NCBI GenBank assembly: GCA_016717655.1
Contig: JADKFC010000004.1
Coordinates: forward strand, 124,001 to 188,000
From: Saprospiraceae bacterium
Lineage (GTDB): Bacteria > Bacteroidota > Bacteroidia > Chitinophagales > Saprospiraceae
Reading direction: 5' to 3'
DNA: 64,000 nt
Below are positions 10,248-18,171 of the stretch, piece after piece. Every line of letters starts with the position of its first letter. The stretch's first letter is position 1. Both the position numbers and the translations under genes were made by a program. The notes under the pieces were generated by a model. The model did no database searches. It saw only the letters and a program-made list of their open reading frames with translations, and was not told the origin of the DNA.

Positions 10248-11687
10248 ATGAAAAAAAGTATATTTTTATTCTCACTTGTCATTGGATTTTCAACTTTGTT
10301 TCTTTTTAACTCTTGTAGTAAAGAAGAAATTCAAAGTAATGCAAAAACAGCAAACAATGATGGCAATGTTTCGTTATTAGGTTCAAGTAATTGTGATAAA
10401 CCATTTTATGAAATTACAAGTTATTCAGATGGTGCTCACTTGATTGAGAACTTTCTTTATGTTGAAAAGGATTATGACCAGGTAAATCAATTAAATACAA
10501 AAGAAAGCTACTATAACCATTACAATAGTTATAACCCTATTAATGTGACCGCTACAGCTATATTTGATTTACATGGCCAAAAATATAGAGATCTTGGACA
10601 TGAGGGCTATATAGATTATGTTACTTCTGAAGGTATTATATCGCATGAATTAAGCGACTATTTCAAAGGATTTAGAACTAATTTTGTAAATTTTATTAAC
10701 ACAAATAACCCTAACTATGAAGACTATAAAATATTTTTAGAAAACAAAGGCGTTGAACTAGAGTCCAATCTAACCCTTTGTGATTATGAAAAGTACGTGG
10801 CTAAAGTGTACCATGTTCTCCTATTAGGCGTGGGAAAATACATTTACAACAATCATTATAGTATTAGCATGGGTCAAAACATTTTAGACCAAAGATCGAG
10901 TTGTGAAACTTTATCTCAACAACTATTATGTGGCACTGGAGGGGTAATAGCTGGCACAATTGTTGGAGTTGTTGTTGGAGTTTTTGACTGGGCTAAAAGT
11001 ATTTTCACGGGAAAAAAGGATGGAAAAGATGTGGAATTAATCAAAGCCTTGTATCAAGTATATAAGATTGGGACAGATATGTGGAAAACAGGTGTTTCAT
11101 TTTATACTTGGTGTTGTGATGCTCTTTATGGAGAAGAAATTGCTGAGTGTGGCGATCCTACAGGGTGTTGGTATAATGAATTGGGGTGCAACTATTATAA
11201 TATTAATGTTGTGGGTCCCGGATTATACACAATCACCAATTGGAACAATGATAACACAAATCCATCAACAGCAATAACACCAACTCCGCGCCTCAATGTA
11301 TCAATACCTGACATTAATAAAGTTTCAATTATTCAAGGAAACGTACTTTGTACAGATGAAAACGGTAACAGCAATAAAAATTTTGCTTTTAAAAGGCAAA
11401 TAGGCGGAAGTCAGCCTTTTCCTATTCCTCTTTGGGGAAATAGTCCACCAGCAAATGCAATAAAAAATCAGAGTTACCAAATTAGTGTACTCAATCCTCC
11501 TACAAATGGAAGTTTTTATACAATGGGTTTATCTACTAGTTGGGGTTATAATTTCACATTAATTACTGGAGGTATGTTTACCTTTACTGGATACGTTTCT
11601 GGTAATTATTGGCTTGAAGTAACTTATACACACATATGTACAGGTGAAACGCATAAAACAGGTCAATGGGTTAGTGTTTTAAATTAA
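10248..11687 (+). CDS. Lipoprotein with an internal glycine-zipper segment, 479 aa
   Basis: Residues 1-24 are a lipoprotein signal: hydrophobic run LVIGFSTLFLF, lipobox FNSC, then SKEE, so Cys24 would be lipidated. Residues about 45-215 are an acidic, Tyr-rich helical region. Residues about 226-245 are a strongly hydrophobic glycine zipper (GTGGVIAGTIVGVVVGV) followed by a basic Lys patch, which could insert in or lie along a membrane. Paired cysteines follow (WCCDALYGEE, CGDPTGCW). The C-terminal 150 residues are beta-rich and Ig-like. The lipoprotein at 25559-26293 has the same plan, with a lipobox at the start and a glycine zipper, so the two may be distant relatives. It is first in a rightward set with 11749-12465 and 12469-13049, although a hairpin lies after its stop. 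Function unknown. Confidence 0.8.
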   Translation: MKKSIFLFSLVIGFSTLFLFNSCSKEEIQSNAKTANNDGNVSLLGSSNCDKPFYEITSYSDGAHLIENFLYVEKDYDQVNQLNTKESYYNHYNSYNPINVTATAIFDLHGQKYRDLGHEGYIDYVTSEGIISHELSDYFKGFRTNFVNFINTNNPNYEDYKIFLENKGVELESNLTLCDYEKYVAKVYHVLLLGVGKYIYNNHYSISMGQNILDQRSSCETLSQQLLCGTGGVIAGTIVGVVVGVFDWAKSIFTGKKDGKDVELIKALYQVYKIGTDMWKTGVSFYTWCCDALYGEEIAECGDPTGCWYNELGCNYYNINVVGPGLYTITNWNNDNTNPSTAITPTPRLNVSIPDINKVSIIQGNVLCTDENGNSNKNFAFKRQIGGSQPFPIPLWGNSPPANAIKNQSYQISVLNPPTNGSFYTMGLSTSWGYNFTLITGGMFTFTGYVSGNYWLEVTYTHICTGETHKTGQWVSVLN

Positions 11688-11696
11688 CTAAATTAG

Positions 11697-11729
11697 AATA
11701 AGGGTAGGCTTTAAAAACCTATCCTTATT
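11697..11729 (+). terminator. Hairpin after the 479-aa lipoprotein gene
   Basis: AATAAGGGTAGG at 11697-11708 pairs with CCTATCCTTATT at 11718-11729 over 12 bp with one G-U pair, around an A/T-rich 9-nt loop. It begins 10 nt after the stop codon. The A's before and T's after the GC core fit a rho-independent terminator that could work in either direction. Confidence 0.65.
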
Positions 11730-11748
11730 TATTCAAAATGTTTAGAAT

Positions 11749-12465
11749 ATGATTCGCAAAATAATTATTTTAATGTCTGTTCTTTCTATCATTTCCTGCA
11801 ATAAAACCTCAAAAGAAGAAGGAGAAGATAGTTACAAAGATCAGTTTCTAAAACTCGCAGAGTTTAATTGTGAAGGCATTACTTCTGATTATTATGTCAG
11901 CGCAAGTATCGACAACTTGGATTTTTGCAGGAATACAAATGATAGCGTAAAGAGTGTAATTCAGCTGTTCAACAATTTTACAACTTCAGGACCGTCAACC
12001 GGTGGCACCATTATTGGTACCCCATATAATTCAATTTGGTTTGGTATTTATGTGCCGTTTGAAAAAACAGACAGGATAAAACATCTGTATTTTGAATCAG
12101 ATAAATATTCTGATACAGCTACTATGGAGGAGATTGCAACAGATGTGTTTGTGGAAGGTAAAAGATGGCCTATTAGTGGGAAAAACGTCATTGGGAAGAC
12201 TGTCAATTGTTTTTACAGATTTTCTGACTTTAGACCCGGGTTTAATACATTTCATATTGTTAGCAGCCAATATGGTAATCAAAATAATAATTATCTGGAA
12301 ATCAAAAAAGTTACCATCGAGAGGTTTGAAAACTACATTTTATATGATGTTGATCTTGCATTTGAAGCTGAATTGTACATGTCTGATTTAAGAACAGAAG
12401 CCGACAATCTCTGGGCAGAACTTAGAGATGGAAAAATGAAGGCATTATTTAAAGTACCAATCTAA
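11749..12465 (+). CDS. Lipoprotein of unknown function, 238 aa
   Basis: Signal peptide with a lipobox at residues 1-17 (hydrophobic IIILMSVLSIISC, then NKTSKEE). The mature protein is about 220 aa, mixed alpha/beta, with Cys residues near 38, 55 and 156. A segment rich in Ser, Thr and Gly (TTSGPSTGGTIIGTP) lies near residue 80, and the C-terminus is helical. No family recognised. Its stop is followed after 3 nt by the ATG of the next gene, so the two are co-transcribed and probably translationally coupled. The likely place is the periplasmic or outer face of a membrane, possibly together with the barrel-like protein that follows. Confidence 0.8.
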   Translation: MIRKIIILMSVLSIISCNKTSKEEGEDSYKDQFLKLAEFNCEGITSDYYVSASIDNLDFCRNTNDSVKSVIQLFNNFTTSGPSTGGTIIGTPYNSIWFGIYVPFEKTDRIKHLYFESDKYSDTATMEEIATDVFVEGKRWPISGKNVIGKTVNCFYRFSDFRPGFNTFHIVSSQYGNQNNNYLEIKKVTIERFENYILYDVDLAFEAELYMSDLRTEADNLWAELRDGKMKALFKVPI

Positions 12466-12468
12466 AAT

Positions 12469-13049
12469 ATGAAAACGGTCATTCTTACTTTTTTGTGTTT
12501 TTTAGTCTGGCTAGAGTAAGCGCACAATACAACTATTCTCTTTCTTACTGCTTTGACAAAATTGACATTGGCCATAAGCACAGTGTCAAATGGACCATTG
12601 ACAAAGCCGCCACTTTATACATGGCCGGCAACTATCGCTTTAAACACTTTAACGCAGGTGCCATATTGATTATAGGAAAGTATCACCTAAACAGGCCTAA
12701 ATACGTATATGAACAAACTTATACCTTATTAGGCTTATCAATATCAAAAGATTTTAAGATTAAAAACAAGCTGTGCTACAACCTTCAATTATCCCCCTAT
12801 GCCAGGGTGTTTGACACAGAATTTTATTCTGCTTCAATGATTGTAGATAGCTACAATCTTGGCTTAAGATTTGATGCCGACTTAAGATACCCAATATCCA
12901 AAAAAACATCAATAACCGTAGGGTATGCCATTGACAAAGACCTCTACAGGACAGCCATCCACTCAGACGAAATCACCAATTACGACAGATTTATAAATAT
13001 GCTGGTTCATTCGTTGAAGGTGGGGTTGTTTTTTAAATTTGGGGATTAG
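12469..13049 (+). CDS. Small outer-membrane beta-barrel-like protein, signal-peptide frame broken
   Basis: The ATG at 12469 opens a signal peptide but reaches a stop (TAA 12517-12519) after 16 codons, while the body of the gene is in another frame. Adding one T to the T6 run at 12498-12503 joins them into a textbook signal peptide (LTFLCFFSLARVSAQ) followed by about 173 residues. In the given sequence the body can only start at GTG 12495. The mature part alternates polar and hydrophobic residues (AGAILIIGKYHL, LGLRFDADLRYP) and ends LKVGLFFKFGD, fitting a small barrel of 8-10 strands. It is coupled to the lipoprotein upstream. The break is either a homopolymer error or a real on/off frameshift. 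Confidence 0.7.
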
Positions 13050-13067
13050 ATGTAAGCATCTAAATCC
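13043..13067 (+). terminator. Hairpin at the end of the 12469-13049 gene
   Basis: GGATTAGATG and CATCTAAATCC form an imperfect stem around TAAG that overlaps the stop codon; the inner TTAGATG/CATCTAA is perfect. CTTT follows. This is a plausible but weak intrinsic terminator. Confidence 0.4.
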
Positions 13068-13274
13068 TTTACAATGGAGGGGAATTATTATAGGATTAAG
13101 AAGATCTGCTTTGATCTACCTGATGGCCTAAGCAGTGTCTATATTCACATGAGTAATATCGTTTGTCGTAGGCTTTGATGTAAACAAAGTTATCCACCTT
13201 TATTGCTTCCTTATTGCCTGTGCCCATAAACCGTTGTTTTTTAGTCATAATATTAAACCATTTCTTTCTTTCAC

Positions 13275-13403
13275 ATGACAAATGTCACTATGTGGGCATG
13301 CCCGTTCTAAGGAAATTCCTGGGTAGACCATAAAAATAACACTTGTCGTTTTAACCAACATTTTTCTCTTTTTTAAACATGAAGGGAATGAAGAGAATTA
13401 AGA
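13275..13403. repeat. Direct repeat of about 130 bp, copy 1
   Basis: Starts ATGACAAATGTC, contains CTATGTGGGC, and ends TTTTTTAAACATGAAGGGAA plus GA-rich sequence. It matches 13476-13603 closely at both ends and more loosely in the middle. The copies are 201 nt apart start to start. No gene is supported here; the short frame at 13096-13281 runs into it and lacks other support. Confidence 0.6.
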
Positions 13404-13475
13404 CAATACTCGTATTACCCCCTTAATGCCTCTTAATTTTCTAAATGTTTAATTTAAATTCAGTATCTCTTATTA

Positions 13476-13603
13476 ATGACAAATGTCTCTATGTGGGCTT
13501 GCCTTTTCCATGGAATTTCCATAATAACCCTTTATAACAACACCGGCCGTTTTGACCAACTTTTGCCACTTTTTAAACATGAAGGGAATGAAGTGAATGA
13601 AGA
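13476..13603. repeat. Direct repeat of about 130 bp, copy 2
   Basis: Second copy of the 13275-13403 repeat, in the same orientation, with the same opening (ATGACAAATGTC) and closing block (TTTTTAAACATGAAGGGAA). Between 13604 and 14023 I find no intact gene; short in-frame stretches on the minus strand near 13850-13980 look like coding remnants, but I cannot name them. Confidence 0.6.
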
Positions 13604-14023
13604 TGGCTCCCTCAATTATTCATATAGCTGCGCATAAAAATGCAGTTTTGAATTGTACCCCAAAACTTGACTGACGCTTCCTACAAAAAATACTATTGAA
13701 TTGTCCCTGTAAATAAATCAGCCCACTCATAGACTTTACACATAATAAAGAGATTCCGCAGCATTGAAACATTTAGAGCATTTAGCAACATTAAGGTCTT
13801 CATAATAAATTTTGCAAATAATCTATATCTCTATGTCGTACCATGAATTTCTGTCAAATTTCACTTGTGGACTTCTTAACCGACAAATCCTTATGTAATT
13901 TCTTCTTAAGCTCCATAAACTTGAACCAGAAGCCTTTCAAAGGGATCAAACATAACAGATTTGTTGAAGTCTTCACTTTCATGAGGTTGATTGGTACATT
14001 TTCATGAGAAAGGTTCCTACCTC

Positions 14024-14054
14024 TTGACACTGGTGCGTTTTTGTATTATATTTG
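14024..14054 (+). promoter_or_regulatory. Promoter of the parDE module
   Basis: TTGAC starts at 14024, and 20 nt after the TTG comes TATATTTG at 14047-14054, an exact TAnnTTTG match. The predicted start of transcription is about 8 nt before the ATG at 14070, leaving a very short leader. ParD-type antitoxins usually repress their own promoter, so the operator probably overlaps this site. Confidence 0.7.
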
Positions 14055-14069
14055 CACCAAACATATATC

Positions 14070-14315
14070 ATGGCCAGACAAAGTATAACCCTTACCCAAC
14101 CCAATGACGCCTGGTTGAAGGAACAAATAGACAGCCAGGAGTACACCAACAAGAGTGAAGTGGTCAATGATTTAATCCGCCAGGCACGAAAGCAGCAGGC
14201 GCAAATTGATTGGATCAGAGTAAAAATTGAAGCCGCAGAGAACAGTGGCTTTACCAGCAAATCAAAAGATCAGATCCTGGCTTTGGCAAAGAAATCCATT
14301 CATGGCAAAATATAG
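14070..14315 (+). CDS. parD: ParD-type antitoxin (ribbon-helix-helix)
   Basis: An 81-aa protein. I start at ATG 14070 (MARQSITLTQPN), next to the promoter, rather than at the upstream TTG at 14052. Residues 2-45 match the ParD ribbon-helix-helix: a short beta strand (QSITLTQPNDAWL), then two helices containing EYTNKSEVVNDLIRQA. The C-terminal half (IDWIRVKIEAAENSGF) is the segment that normally wraps the toxin. It should neutralise ParE and repress the operon. The last 14 nt overlap the start of parE, which ties toxin translation to antitoxin translation. Family assignment is confident; activity is inferred. Confidence 0.9.
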   Translation: MARQSITLTQPNDAWLKEQIDSQEYTNKSEVVNDLIRQARKQQAQIDWIRVKIEAAENSGFTSKSKDQILALAKKSIHGKI

Positions 14316-14586
14316 ATTGTCCAATACTGCAGTAGATGATTTGATTCGAATTTATCAGTATGGTCTTACAATCTTTGGTGAAAAACAAGTGGATGAATAC
14401 TATAATTCCTTTTTTGACCAGTTTGATGCCATAGCGAGCAGGCCCTATTCATTCGAAGCAGTTGACTATATAAAAAGTGGATATCGTCGATGCCCTTGCG
14501 GGGTTAATACCATCTATTTTAGAATCGCCGATGACGAGGTTGAAATTATAACTATTATTGGCATGCAGGATTTAAATGCACTGTGA
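14302..14586 (+). CDS. parE: ParE-type toxin (RelE/ParE superfamily)
   Basis: A 94-aa protein starting at ATG 14302, inside the 3' end of parD. It shows the RelE/ParE order: opening strand (MAKYRLSNTAVDDL), two-helix hairpin (IYQYGLTIFGEKQVDEYYNSFF), basic segment with SGYRRCPCGVNTIYFRI, and a last strand DEVEIITIIGMQD. The length is normal for the family. ParE proteins inhibit DNA gyrase, whereas related RelE proteins cut mRNA; the sequence fits the ParE branch paired with ParD, but the target is not proven. Such modules commonly stabilise mobile or accessory DNA, which agrees with the repeats and IS remnants nearby. A hairpin follows the stop codon. Confidence 0.9.
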   Translation: MAKYRLSNTAVDDLIRIYQYGLTIFGEKQVDEYYNSFFDQFDAIASRPYSFEAVDYIKSGYRRCPCGVNTIYFRIADDEVEIITIIGMQDLNAL

Positions 14587-14604
14587 GTCTTCCTTAAAGA
14601 AGAC
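14587..14604 (+). terminator. Hairpin after parE
   Basis: GTCTTC (14587-14592), loop CTTAAA, GAAGAC (14599-14604): a perfect 6-bp stem directly after the parE stop, extendable with a bulge by the flanking GTGA/TTAC. There is no T tract, so termination may be weak or the hairpin may protect the 3' end. Confidence 0.45.
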
Positions 14605-14791
14605 ACTTACAAAAGTCAAGCATTTGTTTTAAGGCTTACTTGGCATGCACGACTGGTGGAGGTGGTTCGATATTTCCTGATTTTGGGAGTAAATTATTGT
14701 GGATTGGACTTAACCTTTGCCAATAAAAATTAGTTTTGCTGATCATGAAAAAAGTCGAAATCTCCTCCCTAGCCTTCTTTGATCGTAGAAC

Positions 14792-15397
14792 CTATCTTCT
14801 AATGTACTTTACAATTTCAGCAGCCATTTTTTTCTTCATTAATTTATCACATTCACATTTAGTGGAAGTCGGCATGCCTCTTTCGCCCTTAAGGCAATTT
14901 TCATAAAAATAGGAAATGCACTTTAAAATGCGTTCATCACGTGGTGTATCTAAATAGCCTGAATTAGAAAGATAATCAACCGTTTCTTTGGGAAATTTTC
15001 CCGCCAGATAATAAAATATAGGGAAGCCTTGTATCCAAATATGTTCGGTTGAAAGTTCACAAAATCCATATGCCTTACCAATATAGGCTCGATCCAAAAA
15101 GAAAGCATAAGGGTCCTTCAAATAATTTTGTTTGATGACCACATCCACCAATTCCATAACGGTACAATAATTGGCTTCATTCGTTATGAAAGAATCCAAA
15201 AGGCGAATAATTTCTTTTTCAGCTGAATCCCGAACTCTAACGATCTTTTCAATTTTATTTAAATCAATTGAGTCTCTCTTATCGAAAGACAAACGAACCT
15301 GTCTATCCAAAGAATCAACTATGTGCCTAATATCGTCCTGGCCAGAGCAATGATAAATGTTTCCCAATAAAACCAGCACCAGAATTAGTATTTTCAT
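14792..15397 (-). CDS. Secreted protein of unknown function, 201 aa
   Basis: Signal peptide at residues 1-20 (ILILVLVLLGNIYHCSGQ); cleavage after SGQ is likely, although the Cys at 17 gives a weak lipobox (YHCS). The mature protein is helical: a charged segment rich in Asp, Arg and Lys (RQVRLSFDKRDSIDL), then alternating helices with WIQGFPIFYYLAGKFP near residue 125, and a lysine-rich end with CECDKLMKKK. No family recognised. It stands alone, 206 nt downstream of parE on the opposite strand. Not part of the toxin-antitoxin module as far as can be seen. Confidence 0.7.
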   Translation of the reverse strand: MKILILVLVLLGNIYHCSGQDDIRHIVDSLDRQVRLSFDKRDSIDLNKIEKIVRVRDSAEKEIIRLLDSFITNEANYCTVMELVDVVIKQNYLKDPYAFFLDRAYIGKAYGFCELSTEHIWIQGFPIFYYLAGKFPKETVDYLSNSGYLDTPRDERILKCISYFYENCLKGERGMPTSTKCECDKLMKKKMAAEIVKYIRR

Positions 15398-15698
15398 GAC
15401 AATAGAATTAATATAAAGATATCTGATTTTAAATAATAAAACACATTAAATCTTTATTCTCAGCATTGTAGCCATCTATTTAATATACTATATGTAACTA
15501 TCGCGCATCTCGTCGGCATTTTTCTAATAGAAGCTTTTTAGTTCTTTTTGTGGGATATTATATTAAATAAGATATAGCACACCGGTTTTGGGATTGACCA
15601 GTTAATCAATAATATTTTAAACCTATTTGTGCTTTAGTAAATCACTAAATTTCCAAGATATTGGGTATACTTAATTTCTATAATTCACTGGTCTACAC

Positions 15699-16430
15699 TT
15701 ATAAATCATCCCACCGGTATTCTACTTCTTCATTATTACAAAATTTACAAGTAAAAAAGTGATAGTTTCCTACCTTTCCAATAAAAACACCCAATGAAGG
15801 ATCCCACTCCCAATAGGGACTATCTTCTTCAGGCTGCAAACAGGGTTCATAAGATGAGATTTGTAAAAATTGACTCATTTTTTTGCCACAGCTACATTTT
15901 GGAATATCAATTGGATGCCAAACAAAAATGTCACCGTTGATCTTTGTTCCAATTTTAGCTGTAAACTCACCAATCAACTCTTCATACTTATTTACACCTA
16001 ATAATTTAATGAGTCCCAGCTGCTCGATTGATTCGTATGTATCGTAGGGTATTTCTACGTCGAATATGGGTTCAAAATAAACTGTCGGAATATGGGATTC
16101 CATTGATTCCCTATTAGGACTTAGATCTAGAATTTTCCCAAACCCTAATTTAAAAACAATGTCGCTGATATCAATACATTGATCATTATAACAAGTTTTT
16201 ACCTGAAGATAATCAGTGTTTGAAGGAAAAAATGTTTCAGGAAATTCATCTTTGTACAATTCAAGTATTAAAGTTCTTTTTTGCTGGCAGCTTGGGCAAA
16301 TATCAATTTCAGGAATAAGATAGGTTTCGTCGCCACCCATCTTACTTCTCCCATTTGCTGGAGTAAGCCTGGATGGATTCAAATAGGTAACCGGCAGTCC
16401 AAAATTGGCCTTAATTTCATGGAGTGTCAT
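15699..16430 (-). CDS. Cytosolic protein with three Cys-pair (zinc-ribbon-like) motifs, 243 aa
   Basis: No signal peptide. CPSC near residue 46, KCSCGKK near residue 178 and CKFC near residue 232 look like the knuckles of zinc ribbons, with a further Cys pair (CYNDQC) in between. The middle holds a Pro-rich strand (HIPTVYFEPIFDVEIPYDTY) and a helix ISIEQLGLIKLLG-like segment. The overall look, with Trp-rich ends and the second ribbon at the C-terminus, resembles small stand-alone proteins of polymorphic-toxin immunity sets such as YwqG-like proteins, but I cannot make a firm match. The gene is isolated, with 430 nt of non-coding DNA upstream. Confidence 0.7.
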   Translation of the reverse strand: MTLHEIKANFGLPVTYLNPSRLTPANGRSKMGGDETYLIPEIDICPSCQQKRTLILELYKDEFPETFFPSNTDYLQVKTCYNDQCIDISDIVFKLGFGKILDLSPNRESMESHIPTVYFEPIFDVEIPYDTYESIEQLGLIKLLGVNKYEELIGEFTAKIGTKINGDIFVWHPIDIPKCSCGKKMSQFLQISSYEPCLQPEEDSPYWEWDPSLGVFIGKVGNYHFFTCKFCNNEEVEYRWDDL

Positions 16431-16865
16431 TTAAAAACATATTTTGGTCATGTTAATAAAAGGTCTTTTGTTAAAGTAGCCTAAATCCTATATATAATTA
16501 GAAAACGCATATTATTTATCTTTTGTGACCAATCAGAAGATAAACTTAAAAGCGAATAATACAGTGACTAGCACCTAAACCTAAAGGGCTGAATTATCAG
16601 TTTTTGCCTCTTACGAAGTTAACAAAGAACGATGTATATTCAATCTAAGTAGTTCCTAATATCACTATAAAGTATGGCAAATATTCAACCTTCCAAATAA
16701 AATCTTCCCTCGAAGTCTTGTTTCTAGTCCTATCAAAATAATATTTGGATGTTTCGTGAGGATATAGTACTGATTGCAGATCAAGAACCAGATTGAATAA
16801 ACTCAAATTATAGGAGATAACGGGTCAATTATCGTGGATTTTAATAAGCCATTGCTGGCTTTGTG

Positions 16866-17066
16866 TCAAGAAGGATAAAATTCAGGACTCCGCTTATTCC
16901 TTTTACTGTACTCCAATATTGACAAGCCGCTTTTCTCGCACGCATTCAAATGTCTTTGTCTCTCCTCTTCCGAATATCTTTAATTCATTTTTCTTTTGAG
17001 GTGAAGCTAAAGTGGCAGATCGGGCAGGTAAATATGGGGCGGATGTCTTCTCATTTATTAACTCCA
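16866..17066 (-). mobile_element. IS66-type tnpA remnant (copy A)
   Basis: On the minus strand a decayed copy of an IS66 accessory gene tnpA can be read. The key peptide is ACEKSGLSILEYSKRNK, which fits the N-terminal helix-turn-helix of Bacteroidota IS66 TnpA (form: K-SGLSI-EYS-). The sequence ends in PEFYPS and a stop, so the C-terminal half is absent. The same DNA recurs in degraded form at 17735-17865, 17880-18150 and 34934-35505. There is no tnpB, tnpC or inverted-repeat pair. It begins 5 nt after the stop of the broken gene at 17071. The 430 nt from 16431 to 16865 hold nothing I can identify. Confidence 0.6.
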
Positions 17067-17070
17067 TCAA

Positions 17071-17568
17071 TTAATTTCCTGAATGTTTAATTTCCGCTAA
17101 AACAAATTCTACTTTACTTGGTGTAGCCGGGCTGCCACCATTACGCCACATTCCAAGAAAATTTTGTCCATCTCCAACCAAAATGTTAGATCCTCGATTC
17201 TCAGGTTTTATACTAGAGTATTGGTCTAGTGCCTCATTCGTCCAACCCCCATACCACCATGTCGTACGACCATCATAATTTCCCCAAGCAGCTTTAGCAC
17301 TTTTTGGCCGAGGTAGGGTATAACGCCATCCTTGAGATGCTAATATTAAGGCTTCTTCCTCTTCTTTAGGAGTCAAGCTATGCTTATGCGCTAAAATAGC
17401 TATTCTGTTTTTAAAAGTATATCATGAATTTACTCCCTTTTTCTTCCATGTCCCGTCTGTAAATAGAAGTACTGTGTCCCCAGATGGCGTTACCGCATAC
17501 TCTTGAGATAATATGGAATTTCTAATAAATATTAAAAATGCACAAATCGCTATTCTAATAATGCTCAT
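17071..17568 (-). pseudogene. Secreted protein gene interrupted by an in-frame TGA
   Basis: The ATG at 17566-17568 opens a signal peptide (ICAFLIFIRNSILSQ) followed by EYAVTPSGDTVLLFTDGTW. The motif DGTW after a Gly-Asp strand is common at the start of small Bacteroidota secreted proteins. A TGA at 17422-17424 stops this frame after 48 codons. The same frame continues for about 117 more codons with an unbroken, aromatic-rich sequence (RTTWWYGGWTNEALDQYS) to the stop at 17071-17073. The two halves share one frame, so a nonsense change, not an indel, separates them. Alternatively they are two independent genes, but the second lacks a good start. Function unknown. Confidence 0.6.
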
Positions 17569-17734
17569 GAATATTTATATTCAAGTTTTAATTTTGCCTA
17601 AACTGCCTACAATTTCTTTAAAAAACTGAAGATAACACAACTCTTTTTTAAGTTGCTAGCACTTCTTATTTGTTTTTTTTGACTGCATAAATATATAATG
17701 TCTTCGGAAGAATATATTTCTGTCAATACCACAT

Positions 17735-17865
17735 ACTTGACAAACCAATTTTCACGCATAAATTCTTAATCCCTCCACTTCCTAAAATCTTTAATTTGAT
17801 ATATGGAGGTAGGGTTAAAAAATTAGATCTTTTAGAAAAATTTGGAATTGAGGGCAGGCTTATAT
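17735..17865 (-). mobile_element. IS66-type tnpA remnant (copy B, 5' end only)
   Basis: The minus strand here aligns by eye with the 5' end of copies A and D (AAAGATTTTAGGAAGTGGA against AAAGATATTTGGAAGTGGA, then a degraded GCGTGAAAATTGGTTTGTC block). It keeps only about 130 bp and several stops. It lies directly downstream, on the minus strand, of copy C. The stretch 17581-17734 holds nothing else recognisable. Confidence 0.5.
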
Positions 17866-17879
17866 ATCCAAAGCCTTAA

Positions 17880-18150
17880 GGCAAATGTAAAATCTTTGAT
17901 GTAAACCAAAATCAAACAATGAAGTATGGCCTTTGATACAGCAAGATCGGCAGTTGAGTACAGGTGAACTTTTGTTCCAGTTGGGTATTCTATTGTAAGT
18001 GCCCATTAAAGTCCAACTGACGAACGACCCTCTCTAATTTACCAACACTCTCCCAAGAAGGATAAAATACCCGGGCTCAGGATATTCCTTTTGCTGTACT
18101 CCAAAATTGACATGCCGCTTTTCTCGCATGCATTTTCTATATATCCAAAT
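17880..18150 (-). mobile_element. IS66-type tnpA remnant (copy C, nearly full length)
   Basis: On the minus strand: ACEKSGMSILEYSKRN from the N-terminal helix-turn-helix, then a shift of frame, then ALTIEYPTGTKVHLYSTADL near 17920-17980, which fits the beta-strand end of IS66 TnpA (form: -EYPTG-K-HL---ADL--). The tnpB start would follow at about 17880 but decays at once. It begins 22 nt past the stop of the 1820-aa PKD gene. It aligns over about 270 bp with copy D. No transposase gene follows. Confidence 0.6.
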
Positions 18151-18171
18151 ATTATTCCGCATTTCTACCAT

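Noticed and set aside
13096..13281. 61-codon minus-strand frame
   Set aside because: No family, no promoter, and it runs into the direct repeat at 13275.
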